Shown here piece by piece: positions 1 to 8,042 of a stretch of 64,000 nucleotides of DNA. The DNA is from Aliikangiella maris (GTDB taxonomy: Bacteria; Pseudomonadota; Gammaproteobacteria; Enterobacterales; Kangiellaceae). A program made the position numbers and the translations under genes. Every line of letters starts with the position of its first letter. Position 1 is the stretch's first letter. Location: positions 62,001-126,000 of the forward strand of contig NZ_JBFDAH010000006.1 in the NCBI RefSeq assembly GCF_040719265.1, in the 5' to 3' direction. The notes under the pieces are model-generated. The model had not been told where the DNA came from. It worked only from the letters and a program-made list of their open reading frames with translations, and searched no databases.

Positions 1-571
1 CAGGTGTCGCAGTCTGGCTATTGGCCAAACTTGAATTATTCAAACTTTTTGCAGTCACATCAGATTGTCGTTCAACTTCAGGCTGCATTTGATTATCGGC
101 AACACGACTACTTCGATTTTCGGGCTTAACGGCTGGCTTAGTGTGCTTTTTGGGTTTATAAACTGAACGACCGGCTTCACTTTCGTCACTTAACTCAGGT
201 TGCACTGATGTGATTTGTTGTGTCGAAGCAGCTTGATTTTGTACAGGCTCAGTTTGCTGTGTGGGATTAATTGCCTGACTTAGTATTGCCTTGTTTGGTA
301 GTATAGAAGTCTGTTCTGGTACTTGCACCGTCGACTGTTGCAAAGGTGAAGGGGTTATTGAACCACTCAAATAAATCCAACACCAACTGGCAACCAACAT
401 AATCCCTAATGTATAAGTTAATAATTGCCAGATTTTTAAACGCTTTAATAAACGTTCATCACCAAGTAACTCATCATCAAAATGGGTCGAATGGATATCA
501 GGAATTTTATCGTTATCCAATCCATTTTGCGCATCATTTTTCTGAGTAAGTGATTCTAATAAAATCGACAA
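1..571 (-). CDS. gspB: General secretion pathway protein GspB, N-terminal part (runs off left edge)
   Basis: About 190 codons are visible; the gene continues beyond the window. The frame opens with TTG at 571 and reads MSILLESLTQ, which matches the usual GspB opening (MSxILDALKKS), preceded by AGG with a 9-nt spacer. One membrane helix lies at about residues 48-68, followed by a Pro/Gln/Ser-rich periplasmic linker, as expected of GspB. In the known family, GspB works with the ATPase GspA to pass the type II secretin through the peptidoglycan. It begins 10 nt after the stop of the gspA/exeA-type gene, so the two are probably one transcript. The conserved C-terminal GspB domain is outside the window, so the assignment rests on the N-terminus and neighbour. 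Confidence 0.75.
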   Translation of the reverse strand, partial: MSILLESLTQKNDAQNGLDNDKIPDIHSTHFDDELLGDERLLKRLKIWQLLTYTLGIMLVASWCWIYLSGSITPSPLQQSTVQVPEQTSILPNKAILSQAINPTQQTEPVQNQAASTQQITSVQPELSDESEAGRSVYKPKKHTKPAVKPENRSSRVADNQMQPEVERQSDVTAKSLNNSSLANSQTATP

Positions 572-581
572 AATAAATAAC

Positions 582-2234
582 CTATTGAGTTGCGGCCAAT
601 TGCGGACTATTCACTAAAAGAGGAATACCGATTAACAATTCAGCATTAATTTTTAATATGGTTTGCATACCGGCAATGCCATCAGCGTTAATACCCCGTT
701 GCTTTTGAAATTCTATTAATTGGAGTCTCAGTTCTGAACCAAAGCGATTTTGCGGAGAATTATCACTTTGATTAATCCGATTAAGCATTTGCGATAACCA
801 AGCAACAACATCACCGCTATCCCCCATTTTTATATCGCCATAATATCCTTCTGGCGCTTGCCATAAAAATAAATACTCACCGGTCCAGATACTCGAAATT
901 TCTTCAAGTTTTAAACGACTTTCTTTATCGCCAAGAACAATGGTTGCTTCAAGCCCTTGAATAGACTTGATGACTCCCCAAAAATTCCCTTGAAGCCCAG
1001 CATTAAATTTAAGCAACGCGGGTCGATTAAAGTTACGTAAATCCTGCCAGTTACCTTTGCCTCGATGGCATTTCAATCCATATGAAGCAGCATATGAACA
1101 ACCATCGCCATCTTTAAGTGGAGAATACTCTAATTGCCAAAATGCCAGTAGATTCTTAAATGACAAGCGACCATTATAATCCCATCGCTCCGCCCCCATA
1201 ATCCGTTCTAATAAATTGTTATTAAACTCATCCGTTGCCGTTTGGGTCACCTGAACATCGTCACTGGTTGCTACGGGCAGATTAATTTGCTCTGGCAGGT
1301 TGTCTGATTTGCCGCGTCCACCAAGCCAGAATGAAATTGCTGCAACAATTAAAAAGGCAGTAGCGGCGATGGCCGGTTTCACCCATCTGGGTAGATTTTT
1401 TTGTGGCGTATCAATGGTTGCTTGTTTTTCACCCAAAACTTCTTTAACCGCCTGCATCATGATTGGTTTATCAACACGCGCTTTACGTCTTGCAGCCGCG
1501 GCAAATAGTGCACGATCACAAATGGTATTAATCAAGCGAGGAATACCATGTGTTTTTGCATGCAAATATTCAACGGAGTTCAACGAAAATAATGAACGAT
1601 TGCAGCCCGCAATTCGCATGCGATGAATGATATAAGCGATAGTTTCTTTTAGCTTTAATGGCTGTAAATGATATCTTGCCGTCACTCGCTGAGCGAGTTG
1701 ACGTAATTCACGTTTTGCCAGTTTTTCCTGTAGCTCAGGTTGTCCTACCAGTATAATTTGCAGTAGTTTTTTTTGATTAGTTTCAAGGTTAGTCAATAAT
1801 CGAATTTGCTCTAGCACATCGGTTTGCAGATTTTGAGCCTCATCAATCATCACAACAACATGCAAACCTTTTTTATAACAGTCAAGCAAGTGCTCACTTA
1901 GTTTATCAGTCAATATTTTCAAACTATCACAGTTTTCTGGATAGCTGACTTTTAACTCATCACAGATAGTGGCCAGTAGCTCAAGACTGCTCAATTTAGG
2001 ATTTAATACAAATGCCAGGCAAGTATTTTCAGGCAACTGCTGCAACAGACAACGGCATACGGTAGTTTTTCCTGTGCCGACTTCACCGGTTAGCAATACA
2101 AACCCGCCACCATCTTGAACACCATAGGTTAAATGTGCCAAAGCCTCCCGATAACGACTGCTCATAAAGAGAAATCGAGGGTCGGGTGAAATGGAAAAAG
2201 GTCGCTCTTTTAGCGAAAACTGTTCTAGATACAT
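582..2234 (-). CDS. gspA: GspA/ExeA-type AAA+ ATPase with C-terminal peptidoglycan-binding domain
   Basis: A 550-aa protein of the ExeA family, an inner-membrane ATPase that with GspB helps assemble the type II secretion secretin across the cell wall. The opening MYLEQFSLKERPF is the family signature. Walker A GEVGTGKT is at about residues 50-57 and Walker B VVVMIDEA at about 126-133. A single membrane helix lies near residues 287-305. The C-terminal region contains a peptidoglycan-binding repeat (GDSGDVVAWL to GIAGMQTILKI). The frame stays open to a TTG at 2288, but family alignment supports the ATG at 2234; neither has a strong ribosome site. gspB follows 10 nt downstream. No secretin or other gsp gene is in the window. 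Confidence 0.88.
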   Translation of the reverse strand: MYLEQFSLKERPFSISPDPRFLFMSSRYREALAHLTYGVQDGGGFVLLTGEVGTGKTTVCRCLLQQLPENTCLAFVLNPKLSSLELLATICDELKVSYPENCDSLKILTDKLSEHLLDCYKKGLHVVVMIDEAQNLQTDVLEQIRLLTNLETNQKKLLQIILVGQPELQEKLAKRELRQLAQRVTARYHLQPLKLKETIAYIIHRMRIAGCNRSLFSLNSVEYLHAKTHGIPRLINTICDRALFAAAARRKARVDKPIMMQAVKEVLGEKQATIDTPQKNLPRWVKPAIAATAFLIVAAISFWLGGRGKSDNLPEQINLPVATSDDVQVTQTATDEFNNNLLERIMGAERWDYNGRLSFKNLLAFWQLEYSPLKDGDGCSYAASYGLKCHRGKGNWQDLRNFNRPALLKFNAGLQGNFWGVIKSIQGLEATIVLGDKESRLKLEEISSIWTGEYLFLWQAPEGYYGDIKMGDSGDVVAWLSQMLNRINQSDNSPQNRFGSELRLQLIEFQKQRGINADGIAGMQTILKINAELLIGIPLLVNSPQLAATQ

Positions 2235-2389
2235 ATTAAAATCAGTGGATCTTGCCTGGGCAAACTCATGAATATTCCATGAAATCAAACGTTAAACAAG
2301 TGAAAATTACTACTTTAAGTTTGGTCAATCGTAACAAAAAAGGTTATATTGGCCTTTCATTATTAGCGACATTTTAATGAGGATTTATG

Positions 2390-2791
2390 ATGAGTGACAA
2401 CCCATATTCAAGTCAAGAAGAAACCTCTTTGAACGGAGATCAAAAACACTCATTGAGTAGCGATGAAAAAAACATGGCTATGTTTTGCCATTTAGGCGCT
2501 TTTGCTGGGTTTATTTTCCCGTTTGGCGGTATTATTGTGCCTTTCGTTATTTGGATAATGAAGCGAGATGATTCGGAATTTGTTAATTACCATGGCAAAG
2601 AATCGCTGAATTTTCAGATAACCATGGCTATCGCATTTATAATTAGTTTGATACTGACAGTCATTTTAATTGGATTTGTGTTACTCGCTGGATTAGCTAT
2701 TTTTGAACTAGTAGTAGTTATTGTAGCTTCTATTAAAGCCAGTGAAGGCAACACATATATTTATCCATTCAGTATCCGTTTTATCAAATAA
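2390..2791 (+). CDS. DUF4870-family small membrane protein
   Basis: A 133-aa protein with a polar, Ser/Gln-rich N-terminus (about 25 residues) followed by the pattern of the DUF4870/Tic20-like family: KNMAMFCHLGAFAG, then a hydrophobic helix, then the conserved VNYHGKESLNFQ, then two further helices. The function of the family is not established. Two ATG codons lie in tandem at 2387 and 2390; the GAGG at 2379-2382 is better spaced (7 nt) for the second, so that start is chosen. It stands between the divergent gspA gene and cca on the same strand; a 44-nt gap to cca leaves co-transcription possible. Confidence 0.8.
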   Translation: MSDNPYSSQEETSLNGDQKHSLSSDEKNMAMFCHLGAFAGFIFPFGGIIVPFVIWIMKRDDSEFVNYHGKESLNFQITMAIAFIISLILTVILIGFVLLAGLAIFELVVVIVASIKASEGNTYIYPFSIRFIK

Positions 2792-2835
2792 GCCGTAAAA
2801 CCCTCAAAAGTTAACACGTTGTCATTCATTTAATT

Positions 2836-4062
2836 ATGCAAATATATTTAGTTGGAGGCGCTGTCAGAGACAAACTGCTGGGCCGCCCAATCATCGAAAA
2901 AGACTGGGTTGTAGTCGGAGCAACACCTGCAGACTTACAAGCTAAAGGCTTCAAGCAGGTTGGCAAAGACTTTCCGGTATTTTTACATCCTGAAACAGGC
3001 GAAGAATATGCACTGGCCCGAACCGAACGAAAAACCGGTTTGGGCTATCATGGCTTTGCTGTTCACAGTTCATCTGATGTTACTCTCGAAGAAGATCTTA
3101 TTCGGCGAGATTTAACGGTCAATGCTATGGCAATGGATGAAAGTGGTCATATTTACGATCCGTTTAATGGACAAAGTGACCTTAAAGCACGCCAACTGCG
3201 GCATATCTCACCTGCCTTTGCGGAAGATCCTTTAAGGGTATTAAGAGTTGCCCGATTCGCAGCGCGTTATGCTCATCTGGGTTTTTCTATTGCCGGCGAT
3301 ACTTTTAAACTCATGAAGCAAATTACCGAGTCTGGTGAGTTAAAAACACTTTCGGCTGAACGGGTGTGGAAAGAAACCTATCGGGCCCTAGAGGAAAATT
3401 CACCACATATATATTTTGAAGTGCTTAAGGCCTGTGGTGGTCTATCTGACTGGTTTCCTGAACTTGAAGTATTATGGGGTGTTCCCAATCCTCCCAAATG
3501 GCACCCTGAAGTTGATACGGGAATTCACACCATGATGGTGCTGGAACAAGCGGCGATAATGACTAACGCTCCTGTCACTCGGTTTGCCGCACTTTGCCAC
3601 GATTTAGGCAAAGGCATTACCCCCGAGGAAAATTTACCAGGTCATCCCGGTCATGAAAAGTCTGGCGTACCACTGGTCAAGCAGTTCTGTCGTCGCTTGA
3701 AAACCCCAACCCAATATGAAGATTTGGCCAAAATCGCTTGTGAATTTCATTTGCACTTACATCGGGTAGAAACGCTTACACCCAATACGATGGTGAAATT
3801 ATTAGAAAAAACTGACGCTTTTAGAAAACCAGAGCGATTTGAGCAATTTTTACTAGTTTGCGAATCCGACTTTAAAGGTCGTATTGGTTTTGAAAATAAG
3901 CAATATCCACAAGGCCAAATTATGCGCAACGCACTCAATGAGTGCCTCAATGTTGATGTTCAAGCACTCATTGCAAAAGGATTTCAAGGAAAAAAATTAG
4001 GTGATATGATTCATCAAGCCCGTGTCACTAAATTACGCGAATTATTAAATACTGACGGTTAA
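2836..4062 (+). CDS. cca: CCA tRNA nucleotidyltransferase, HD-domain (bacterial multifunctional) type
   Basis: A 408-aa class II CCA-adding enzyme that builds or repairs the 3' CCA of tRNAs. The nucleotidyltransferase head is at the N-terminus: LVGGAVRDKLLG, with the catalytic acidic pair in EKDWVVVGATP and the RRDLTVNAMAMD motif. The ERVWKE helix of the neck domain follows. The C-terminal part carries an HD phosphohydrolase motif (AALCHDLGKG), which in the E. coli-type enzyme gives 2',3'-cyclic phosphodiesterase and phosphatase activity. Length is normal for the HD-containing proteobacterial form (about 410 aa). It is convergent with the small unknown gene that ends 30 nt away. Confidence 0.97.
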   Translation: MQIYLVGGAVRDKLLGRPIIEKDWVVVGATPADLQAKGFKQVGKDFPVFLHPETGEEYALARTERKTGLGYHGFAVHSSSDVTLEEDLIRRDLTVNAMAMDESGHIYDPFNGQSDLKARQLRHISPAFAEDPLRVLRVARFAARYAHLGFSIAGDTFKLMKQITESGELKTLSAERVWKETYRALEENSPHIYFEVLKACGGLSDWFPELEVLWGVPNPPKWHPEVDTGIHTMMVLEQAAIMTNAPVTRFAALCHDLGKGITPEENLPGHPGHEKSGVPLVKQFCRRLKTPTQYEDLAKIACEFHLHLHRVETLTPNTMVKLLEKTDAFRKPERFEQFLLVCESDFKGRIGFENKQYPQGQIMRNALNECLNVDVQALIAKGFQGKKLGDMIHQARVTKLRELLNTDG

Positions 4063-4091
4063 TTGGCAAACCTACTGACCTAGTCGGAGAA

Positions 4092-4550
4092 TTACAGACT
4101 GGCGCGAATAACTTGTAGTTTTTCTTTGAGAACCTCTGTATCGCGCATCGCTTTATATTCAGGCAATTGATCATCGCATAATGCATGAAAACGATTAAGC
4201 TGCTCATCCAACTCTCTGAGATTGACTTTTAATCGCTTGAATAACTCTAAATCTAATTGCTCAATTTTTTGTAAAGCATCTTGCGCTTTGACCAACAGTT
4301 CAGGCATGACAGTTAAAACTGTTTGCTCTTCACTCTCATCGCTTAATTGTTCTGACAAAGCTTTTCTCTCTTTAAACCAAAGTTGCAGTTGTTTGTTTTC
4401 TAACTGTGTCAAACAAGCACGAACATGCGGTGGTATGACACTGGCAGTCGCATCAAAACGCACAATAACTTGCTCACGCACCGATTGTCCTTTATTAATG
4501 ACGATACGTCGTACACACTCTATTTGATTTTCATTGGTTCTAAATTCCAT
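4092..4550 (-). CDS. Conserved-looking small protein of unknown function, coiled-coil rich
   Basis: A 152-aa protein that I do not recognise. The ATG at 4550 has a strong GGAGG site 6 nt upstream, so it is preferred over a TTG at 4604. The N-terminal third reads like a small beta-rich segment (MEFRTNENQIECVRRIVINK); the rest is charged and helical with heptad-like spacing (ALQKIEQLDLELFKRL, LRELDEQLNRF), suggesting a coiled coil. There is no signal peptide, membrane segment or cysteine motif. It lies 124 nt downstream of the sigma-54 activator gene on the same strand, separated by an 11-bp inverted repeat. A partner of that regulator is possible but only by proximity. Confidence 0.6.
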   Translation of the reverse strand: MEFRTNENQIECVRRIVINKGQSVREQVIVRFDATASVIPPHVRACLTQLENKQLQLWFKERKALSEQLSDESEEQTVLTVMPELLVKAQDALQKIEQLDLELFKRLKVNLRELDEQLNRFHALCDDQLPEYKAMRDTEVLKEKLQVIRASL

Positions 4551-4620
4551 GACAAACCTCCGGTTGGTTGTAAATTTATCGAGACTATCAACAACCAGTG
4601 ACAAGCATAAAAGATGCCAG

Positions 4621-4660
4621 ATAAGTATTTTTAATCAAATAGGCTTGGCAAAATACTTAT
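4621..4660. repeat. 11-bp perfect inverted repeat (stem-loop) between sigma-54 activator and unknown gene
   Basis: ATAAGTATTTT at 4621-4631 is exactly complementary to AAAATACTTAT at 4650-4660, with an 18-nt loop. It lies just after the stop of the activator gene and before the small unknown gene, both on the minus strand. The stem is AT-rich and not followed by a clean T-run, so it could be a weak terminator, a processing site or an operator. Confidence 0.5.
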
Positions 4661-4674
4661 TGCAGGAGCATTTT

Positions 4675-6060
4675 TTAATGTCGCGAAATGGCGTATTTTT
4701 TTATTCGATAGCGCAAGGTTTGTCGAGTTGTTTTAAGTAGCCTTGCCGCTTCACTGACATTAAAACCCGTTTTATCTAATACCTCTTCGATAATAAATTT
4801 TTCGAGATCGGCTAACCCTACACTGCCATCTAAAGGAAAAGAAACATAATCACTGGCGCGCACTAATGATGATTCATTAATGGTCGCGGCAATACGTTCC
4901 TTTAACTGTAACCATTCACCAGGCAACTCTTTATCTTTTGAAAATAATACACAGCGTTCAAGCACATTGCGCAACTCTCTTACATTTCCGGGCCAGTCAT
5001 AACCCAATAACTGTTGCCAGATTTCATCACTGATAAAGTTAACATTTTTATTCGCTTTTACATTGTATTCAGCAATTATTTTTGGAGCCAGTTCATATAA
5101 GTCTTCTTTACGATCTCTGAGTGGTGGAAGTTCAATACTAAATGTGCTGAGTCGATGAAATAAATCATCTCTAAAATTTCCTTCTACCACCGCTTGCTGT
5201 AAATCAATTCCTGTTGCAGCAATAATTTGGACATCAACCGAAATAACTTTTTCACTACCAAGCCGTCTGATCTTTTGCTCTTCTATTGCCTTTAATAATT
5301 TAGCCTGTAATTCAATATCCATATCACCAATTTCATCTAAAAATAAAGTACCACCATCGGCTTGTTCAAATAACCCCTTTAGCCTGGTACTCGCGCCGGT
5401 AAAAGCGCCAGCCTCGTGCCCAAAAAGCTGTGACTCAAGTAAATCTTTAGGTAACGCAGCACAGTTTAACTCAATAAACGGTGCACCTTTCCGCTGCCCT
5501 GTATGATGAATAATGCCTGCGGTTAATCCTTTCCCAGTGCCCGTTTCTCCGGTGATAGTCAAACTGGTAAATGGTACACCACTTAATTCTTGTAGCATTT
5601 TTTTTAACTGCACAACCGCCGGACTTTTTCCGGTATAGGAATCAATATTAAAGCGATTAAAATCGACTTGAGAGTAATATTCAAGTCGGCGTTTAATTTG
5701 AGTACTTCGCGCAGCTTTTGATATCAACCGCTTTAACTTATCATCATCGACAGGCCAATTAACACTATCGAAAAGCCAAGGTTCTATGTCTTTAAAACCC
5801 GTTGGATTTTTTCCAGTTAACACCCAAACCCATTCTATTGGTGGCAGTGATTGAATTAATTTGACCCAAAACGTAGACGCTATCACTTTTCCAATATCAA
5901 AATAAATAATGACCTCGGGTTCAAAATCTTCAGTATTAATATAGTCTGCTATTTTTTCAATATTATCGATTTGTTGAATTTGCCAATCACCCGTTAACTC
6001 AGCCATTAACTGTTTTAATTGCAACTGGCTGGCACCAGCTACCAAAATATTTTTTGCCAT
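4675..6060 (-). CDS. Sigma-54-dependent transcriptional activator with degenerate receiver-like N-terminus
   Basis: A 461-aa enhancer-binding protein. The central AAA+ domain (about residues 140-370) has Walker A GETGTGKG (171-178), the sigma-54 contact loop GAFTGA (218-223) and Walker B GTLFLDEIGD (237-246). The C-terminus is a Fis-type helix-turn-helix (VSEAARLLKTTRQTLRYRI). The first 120 residues have a receiver-like outline, but the acidic pair normally seen after the first strand is replaced by AGAS and the usual Lys-Pro switch reads WP; an Asp at about residue 55 could be the old phosphoacceptor site. This resembles phosphorylation-independent regulators such as VpsR. A GGAAGG site 8 nt upstream supports the ATG. 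The target genes are not apparent. Confidence 0.9.
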   Translation of the reverse strand: MAKNILVAGASQLQLKQLMAELTGDWQIQQIDNIEKIADYINTEDFEPEVIIYFDIGKVIASTFWVKLIQSLPPIEWVWVLTGKNPTGFKDIEPWLFDSVNWPVDDDKLKRLISKAARSTQIKRRLEYYSQVDFNRFNIDSYTGKSPAVVQLKKMLQELSGVPFTSLTITGETGTGKGLTAGIIHHTGQRKGAPFIELNCAALPKDLLESQLFGHEAGAFTGASTRLKGLFEQADGGTLFLDEIGDMDIELQAKLLKAIEEQKIRRLGSEKVISVDVQIIAATGIDLQQAVVEGNFRDDLFHRLSTFSIELPPLRDRKEDLYELAPKIIAEYNVKANKNVNFISDEIWQQLLGYDWPGNVRELRNVLERCVLFSKDKELPGEWLQLKERIAATINESSLVRASDYVSFPLDGSVGLADLEKFIIEEVLDKTGFNVSEAARLLKTTRQTLRYRIKKYAISRH

Positions 6061-6315
6061 ATTAAAAACCTTCCATATTTGTTGTATGACTATTTCGCGC
6101 GCTAGTCACTTAATTTATCTGTCTGCTCTCTTTCAATCGTTAAATTTACTATACGCAAAAATGGCTTAATTGGTTCATTTAACCCAAGACGATGGTTTAA
6201 ATCGACCAGATGAATTGAGTCAAATCGCAAATTTTCCTTATTTTTCTGCTTTTACGAGTTGGCATCAGGTTTGCTTGATTAGATATGAAATTCAATCAAA
6301 CAAGTAGGAGACATT

Positions 6316-6828
6316 ATGCCAAGCGTTATGAGAACCATATTGAATTCACAAACCGAAGAGTCATCTTTAAATAATGGCGTTGTCAGAAATGATAGAAAGG
6401 CTTTGTCAGTAAAATTATCGGAGGCATTAGCCGATAGTTACAAGCTGCATTTGAAAACGCTCAATGTTCACTGGAATATTTCAGGTCCATTATTTTACGC
6501 CGTACACCAAATTACCGAACAGCAATATGAAAGTATTGCCCTAGCGGTAGATGAAATTGCAGAGCGAATACGAGCCATTGGGTTTTCAGCGCCTGGTACT
6601 CAACAAGAGCTAAATCACTATTGCTCACTTAAAGATATTGCTCCCAATATGGGTGCCATTGACATGGTACGTGATTTAATCGCAGCTAATGAAACCTGTG
6701 CCAAAAATATGCGCAATGTTGTTGAAGAAGCAGAAAATTGTCGGGATGTGAAATCGGCTGATTTAATTACCAGTCAAATTGGATTGTATGAAAAAAATGC
6801 GTGGATGCTACGCGCTTTAATTTCTTAG
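6316..6828 (+). CDS. dps: Dps-family DNA-binding ferritin-like protein
   Basis: A 170-aa protein of the Dps/miniferritin family, which forms 12-subunit cages that oxidise and store iron and protect DNA during stress. The ferroxidase residues are present: LNVHWNISGP (His) and the downstream Asp/Glu of AVDEIAERIRA. The N-terminal 30 residues are polar with a few basic residues, as in tails that contact DNA. A clear AGGAG site lies 6 nt before the ATG. The 255-nt upstream region is shared with the divergent sigma-54 activator. It is monocistronic and convergent with uppP. I did not identify an OxyR or Fur site. Confidence 0.93.
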   Translation: MPSVMRTILNSQTEESSLNNGVVRNDRKALSVKLSEALADSYKLHLKTLNVHWNISGPLFYAVHQITEQQYESIALAVDEIAERIRAIGFSAPGTQQELNHYCSLKDIAPNMGAIDMVRDLIAANETCAKNMRNVVEEAENCRDVKSADLITSQIGLYEKNAWMLRALIS

Positions 6829-6844
6829 GTCTTGTCCTTAACTT

Positions 6845-6870
6845 ACTGGCAGTCCATATCGGCTGCCAGT
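6845..6870. terminator. 8-bp stem-loop between convergent dps and uppP
   Basis: ACTGGCAG (6845-6852) pairs with CTGCCAGT (6863-6870) around a 10-nt loop, between the ends of two convergent genes. There is no strong T-run on either side, so it is at best a weak bidirectional terminator. Confidence 0.45.
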
Positions 6871-6887
6871 ATAGTCAGTATAAATAA

Positions 6888-7697
6888 TCACCCTTGTTTG
6901 ATTATCCAGATGAGTACAACACCAAGTAATAAACGATAATAGATAAATGGCTTAAAACCGACTCTATCAAGCAAAATTAAAAAATAGTGGATACAGGTTA
7001 ATGCCGCAATTGCAGATACACCGGCGCCTAAAGCTATCAATCCCCAATCCACAGGCATGCCGCTAGTTGCCAATTCATAAGATTTCAATCCGCCAGGCAG
7101 GACAATCGCAGGAATTGACAATAGAAATGAAAAACGCGCTGCCGCTGTTCGGGTCAATCCCATCATCAGCGCTGCGGTCATAGTAATTCCCGAACGCGAA
7201 GTCCCGGGAATTAAAGCCAGTGCCTGCGCGCAGCCGATAAATATAATGTCCTTCACTTTTATACTATGCTCATCACGCTGCTGTTTAGCCTGACTATCAG
7301 CCCACCAAAGTACCAACGCAAATAGTATTGTGGTCGCAGCAATGACTTCAGTTGTTCTTAGGTAATTATCAACAATTTTAAAGTAGCTAAAAACTATACC
7401 AACCAATCCAACAGGAATCGTTCCCCAGAGTACCGCCCAGGCCAATCGGCCATTGGCTGACTTTTCACCTTTAAATACCCAACTAAACCAAGCAGCAATC
7501 ATATCGGCAACTTCGCGTCGAAAATATATCAAAACCGCAGCCAGCGACCCAACATGAACCGCGACATCAAACGCCAGCCCTTGTTCAACCCAGCCTAATA
7601 TTTGCGAGGGCAAAATGAGATGTGCAGAACTTGAAATCGGTAAAAACTCTGTCAGCCCTTGTAAAATGGCTAAGAGTACAGCTTGTAACCAATCCAT
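6888..7697 (-). CDS. uppP: Undecaprenyl-diphosphate phosphatase (BacA/UppP)
   Basis: A 269-aa polytopic inner-membrane enzyme that dephosphorylates undecaprenyl pyrophosphate, recycling the lipid carrier for peptidoglycan and other surface polymers; excess gives bacitracin resistance. The two signature loops are intact: GLTEFLPISSSAHLIL near the N-terminus and PGTSRSGITMT in the middle, both required for catalysis. Length and the hydrophobic pattern (7-8 helices) are normal. An AGGA lies about 10 nt upstream of the ATG. The small membrane-protein gene at 7715-7978 ends 17 nt before it and is probably co-transcribed. Confidence 0.97.
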   Translation of the reverse strand: MDWLQAVLLAILQGLTEFLPISSSAHLILPSQILGWVEQGLAFDVAVHVGSLAAVLIYFRREVADMIAAWFSWVFKGEKSANGRLAWAVLWGTIPVGLVGIVFSYFKIVDNYLRTTEVIAATTILFALVLWWADSQAKQQRDEHSIKVKDIIFIGCAQALALIPGTSRSGITMTAALMMGLTRTAAARFSFLLSIPAIVLPGGLKSYELATSGMPVDWGLIALGAGVSAIAALTCIHYFLILLDRVGFKPFIYYRLLLGVVLIWIIKQG

Positions 7698-7714
7698 CTT
7701 TTGTTATTTTCCTA

Positions 7715-7978
7715 CTATTTTGTAAAGTAATAAATTATTGCTAGCACTGTTACTTGCGCAAAAGTGAACACCCAAAAATATAATCCAATCAGTAACAACC
7801 TGGGCACTAACGCCTCTACTTTTTTATTACGATAAGTCAACGCAATACCGGCCACCAGCGCAACCCCCATCATAATCAATAAATAACTGATCCATGGGGT
7901 GTCGTCTGCCGCCAAGGCGTAAGGACTTGCCAGAATTAATCCACCACCTAAAAGCCACTGTTTTAAATATCGATTCAT
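7715..7978 (-). CDS. Small secreted or membrane protein of unknown function
   Basis: An 87-aa protein. From the ATG at 7978 it has a signal-peptide-like start (MNRYLKQWLLGGG, then ASPYALAA) followed by two hydrophobic helices separated by a short basic loop (YRNKKVEALVPR). An upstream in-frame start at 8029 would bury the signal sequence, so the inner ATG is chosen. I do not recognise the family. It lies 17 nt upstream of uppP and downstream of the MidA-like methyltransferase on the same strand, suggesting a three-gene unit, but no functional link is known to me. Confidence 0.65.
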   Translation of the reverse strand: MNRYLKQWLLGGGLILASPYALAADDTPWISYLLIMMGVALVAGIALTYRNKKVEALVPRLLLIGLYFWVFTFAQVTVLAIIYYFTK

Positions 7979-8042
7979 TGTAATCCAGCCTGTTAGTCTC
8001 CGTTTGGCAGAGTATTGTAAAGCAGTCAAAGAAAAAGTCTAT

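Noticed and set aside
4645..4664. TGGCA...TTGCA sequence near the sigma-54 activator, resembling a -24/-12 promoter
   Set aside because: The GG and GC elements are 15 nt apart instead of 12, so it does not fit sigma-54 geometry; part of it belongs to the inverted repeat.
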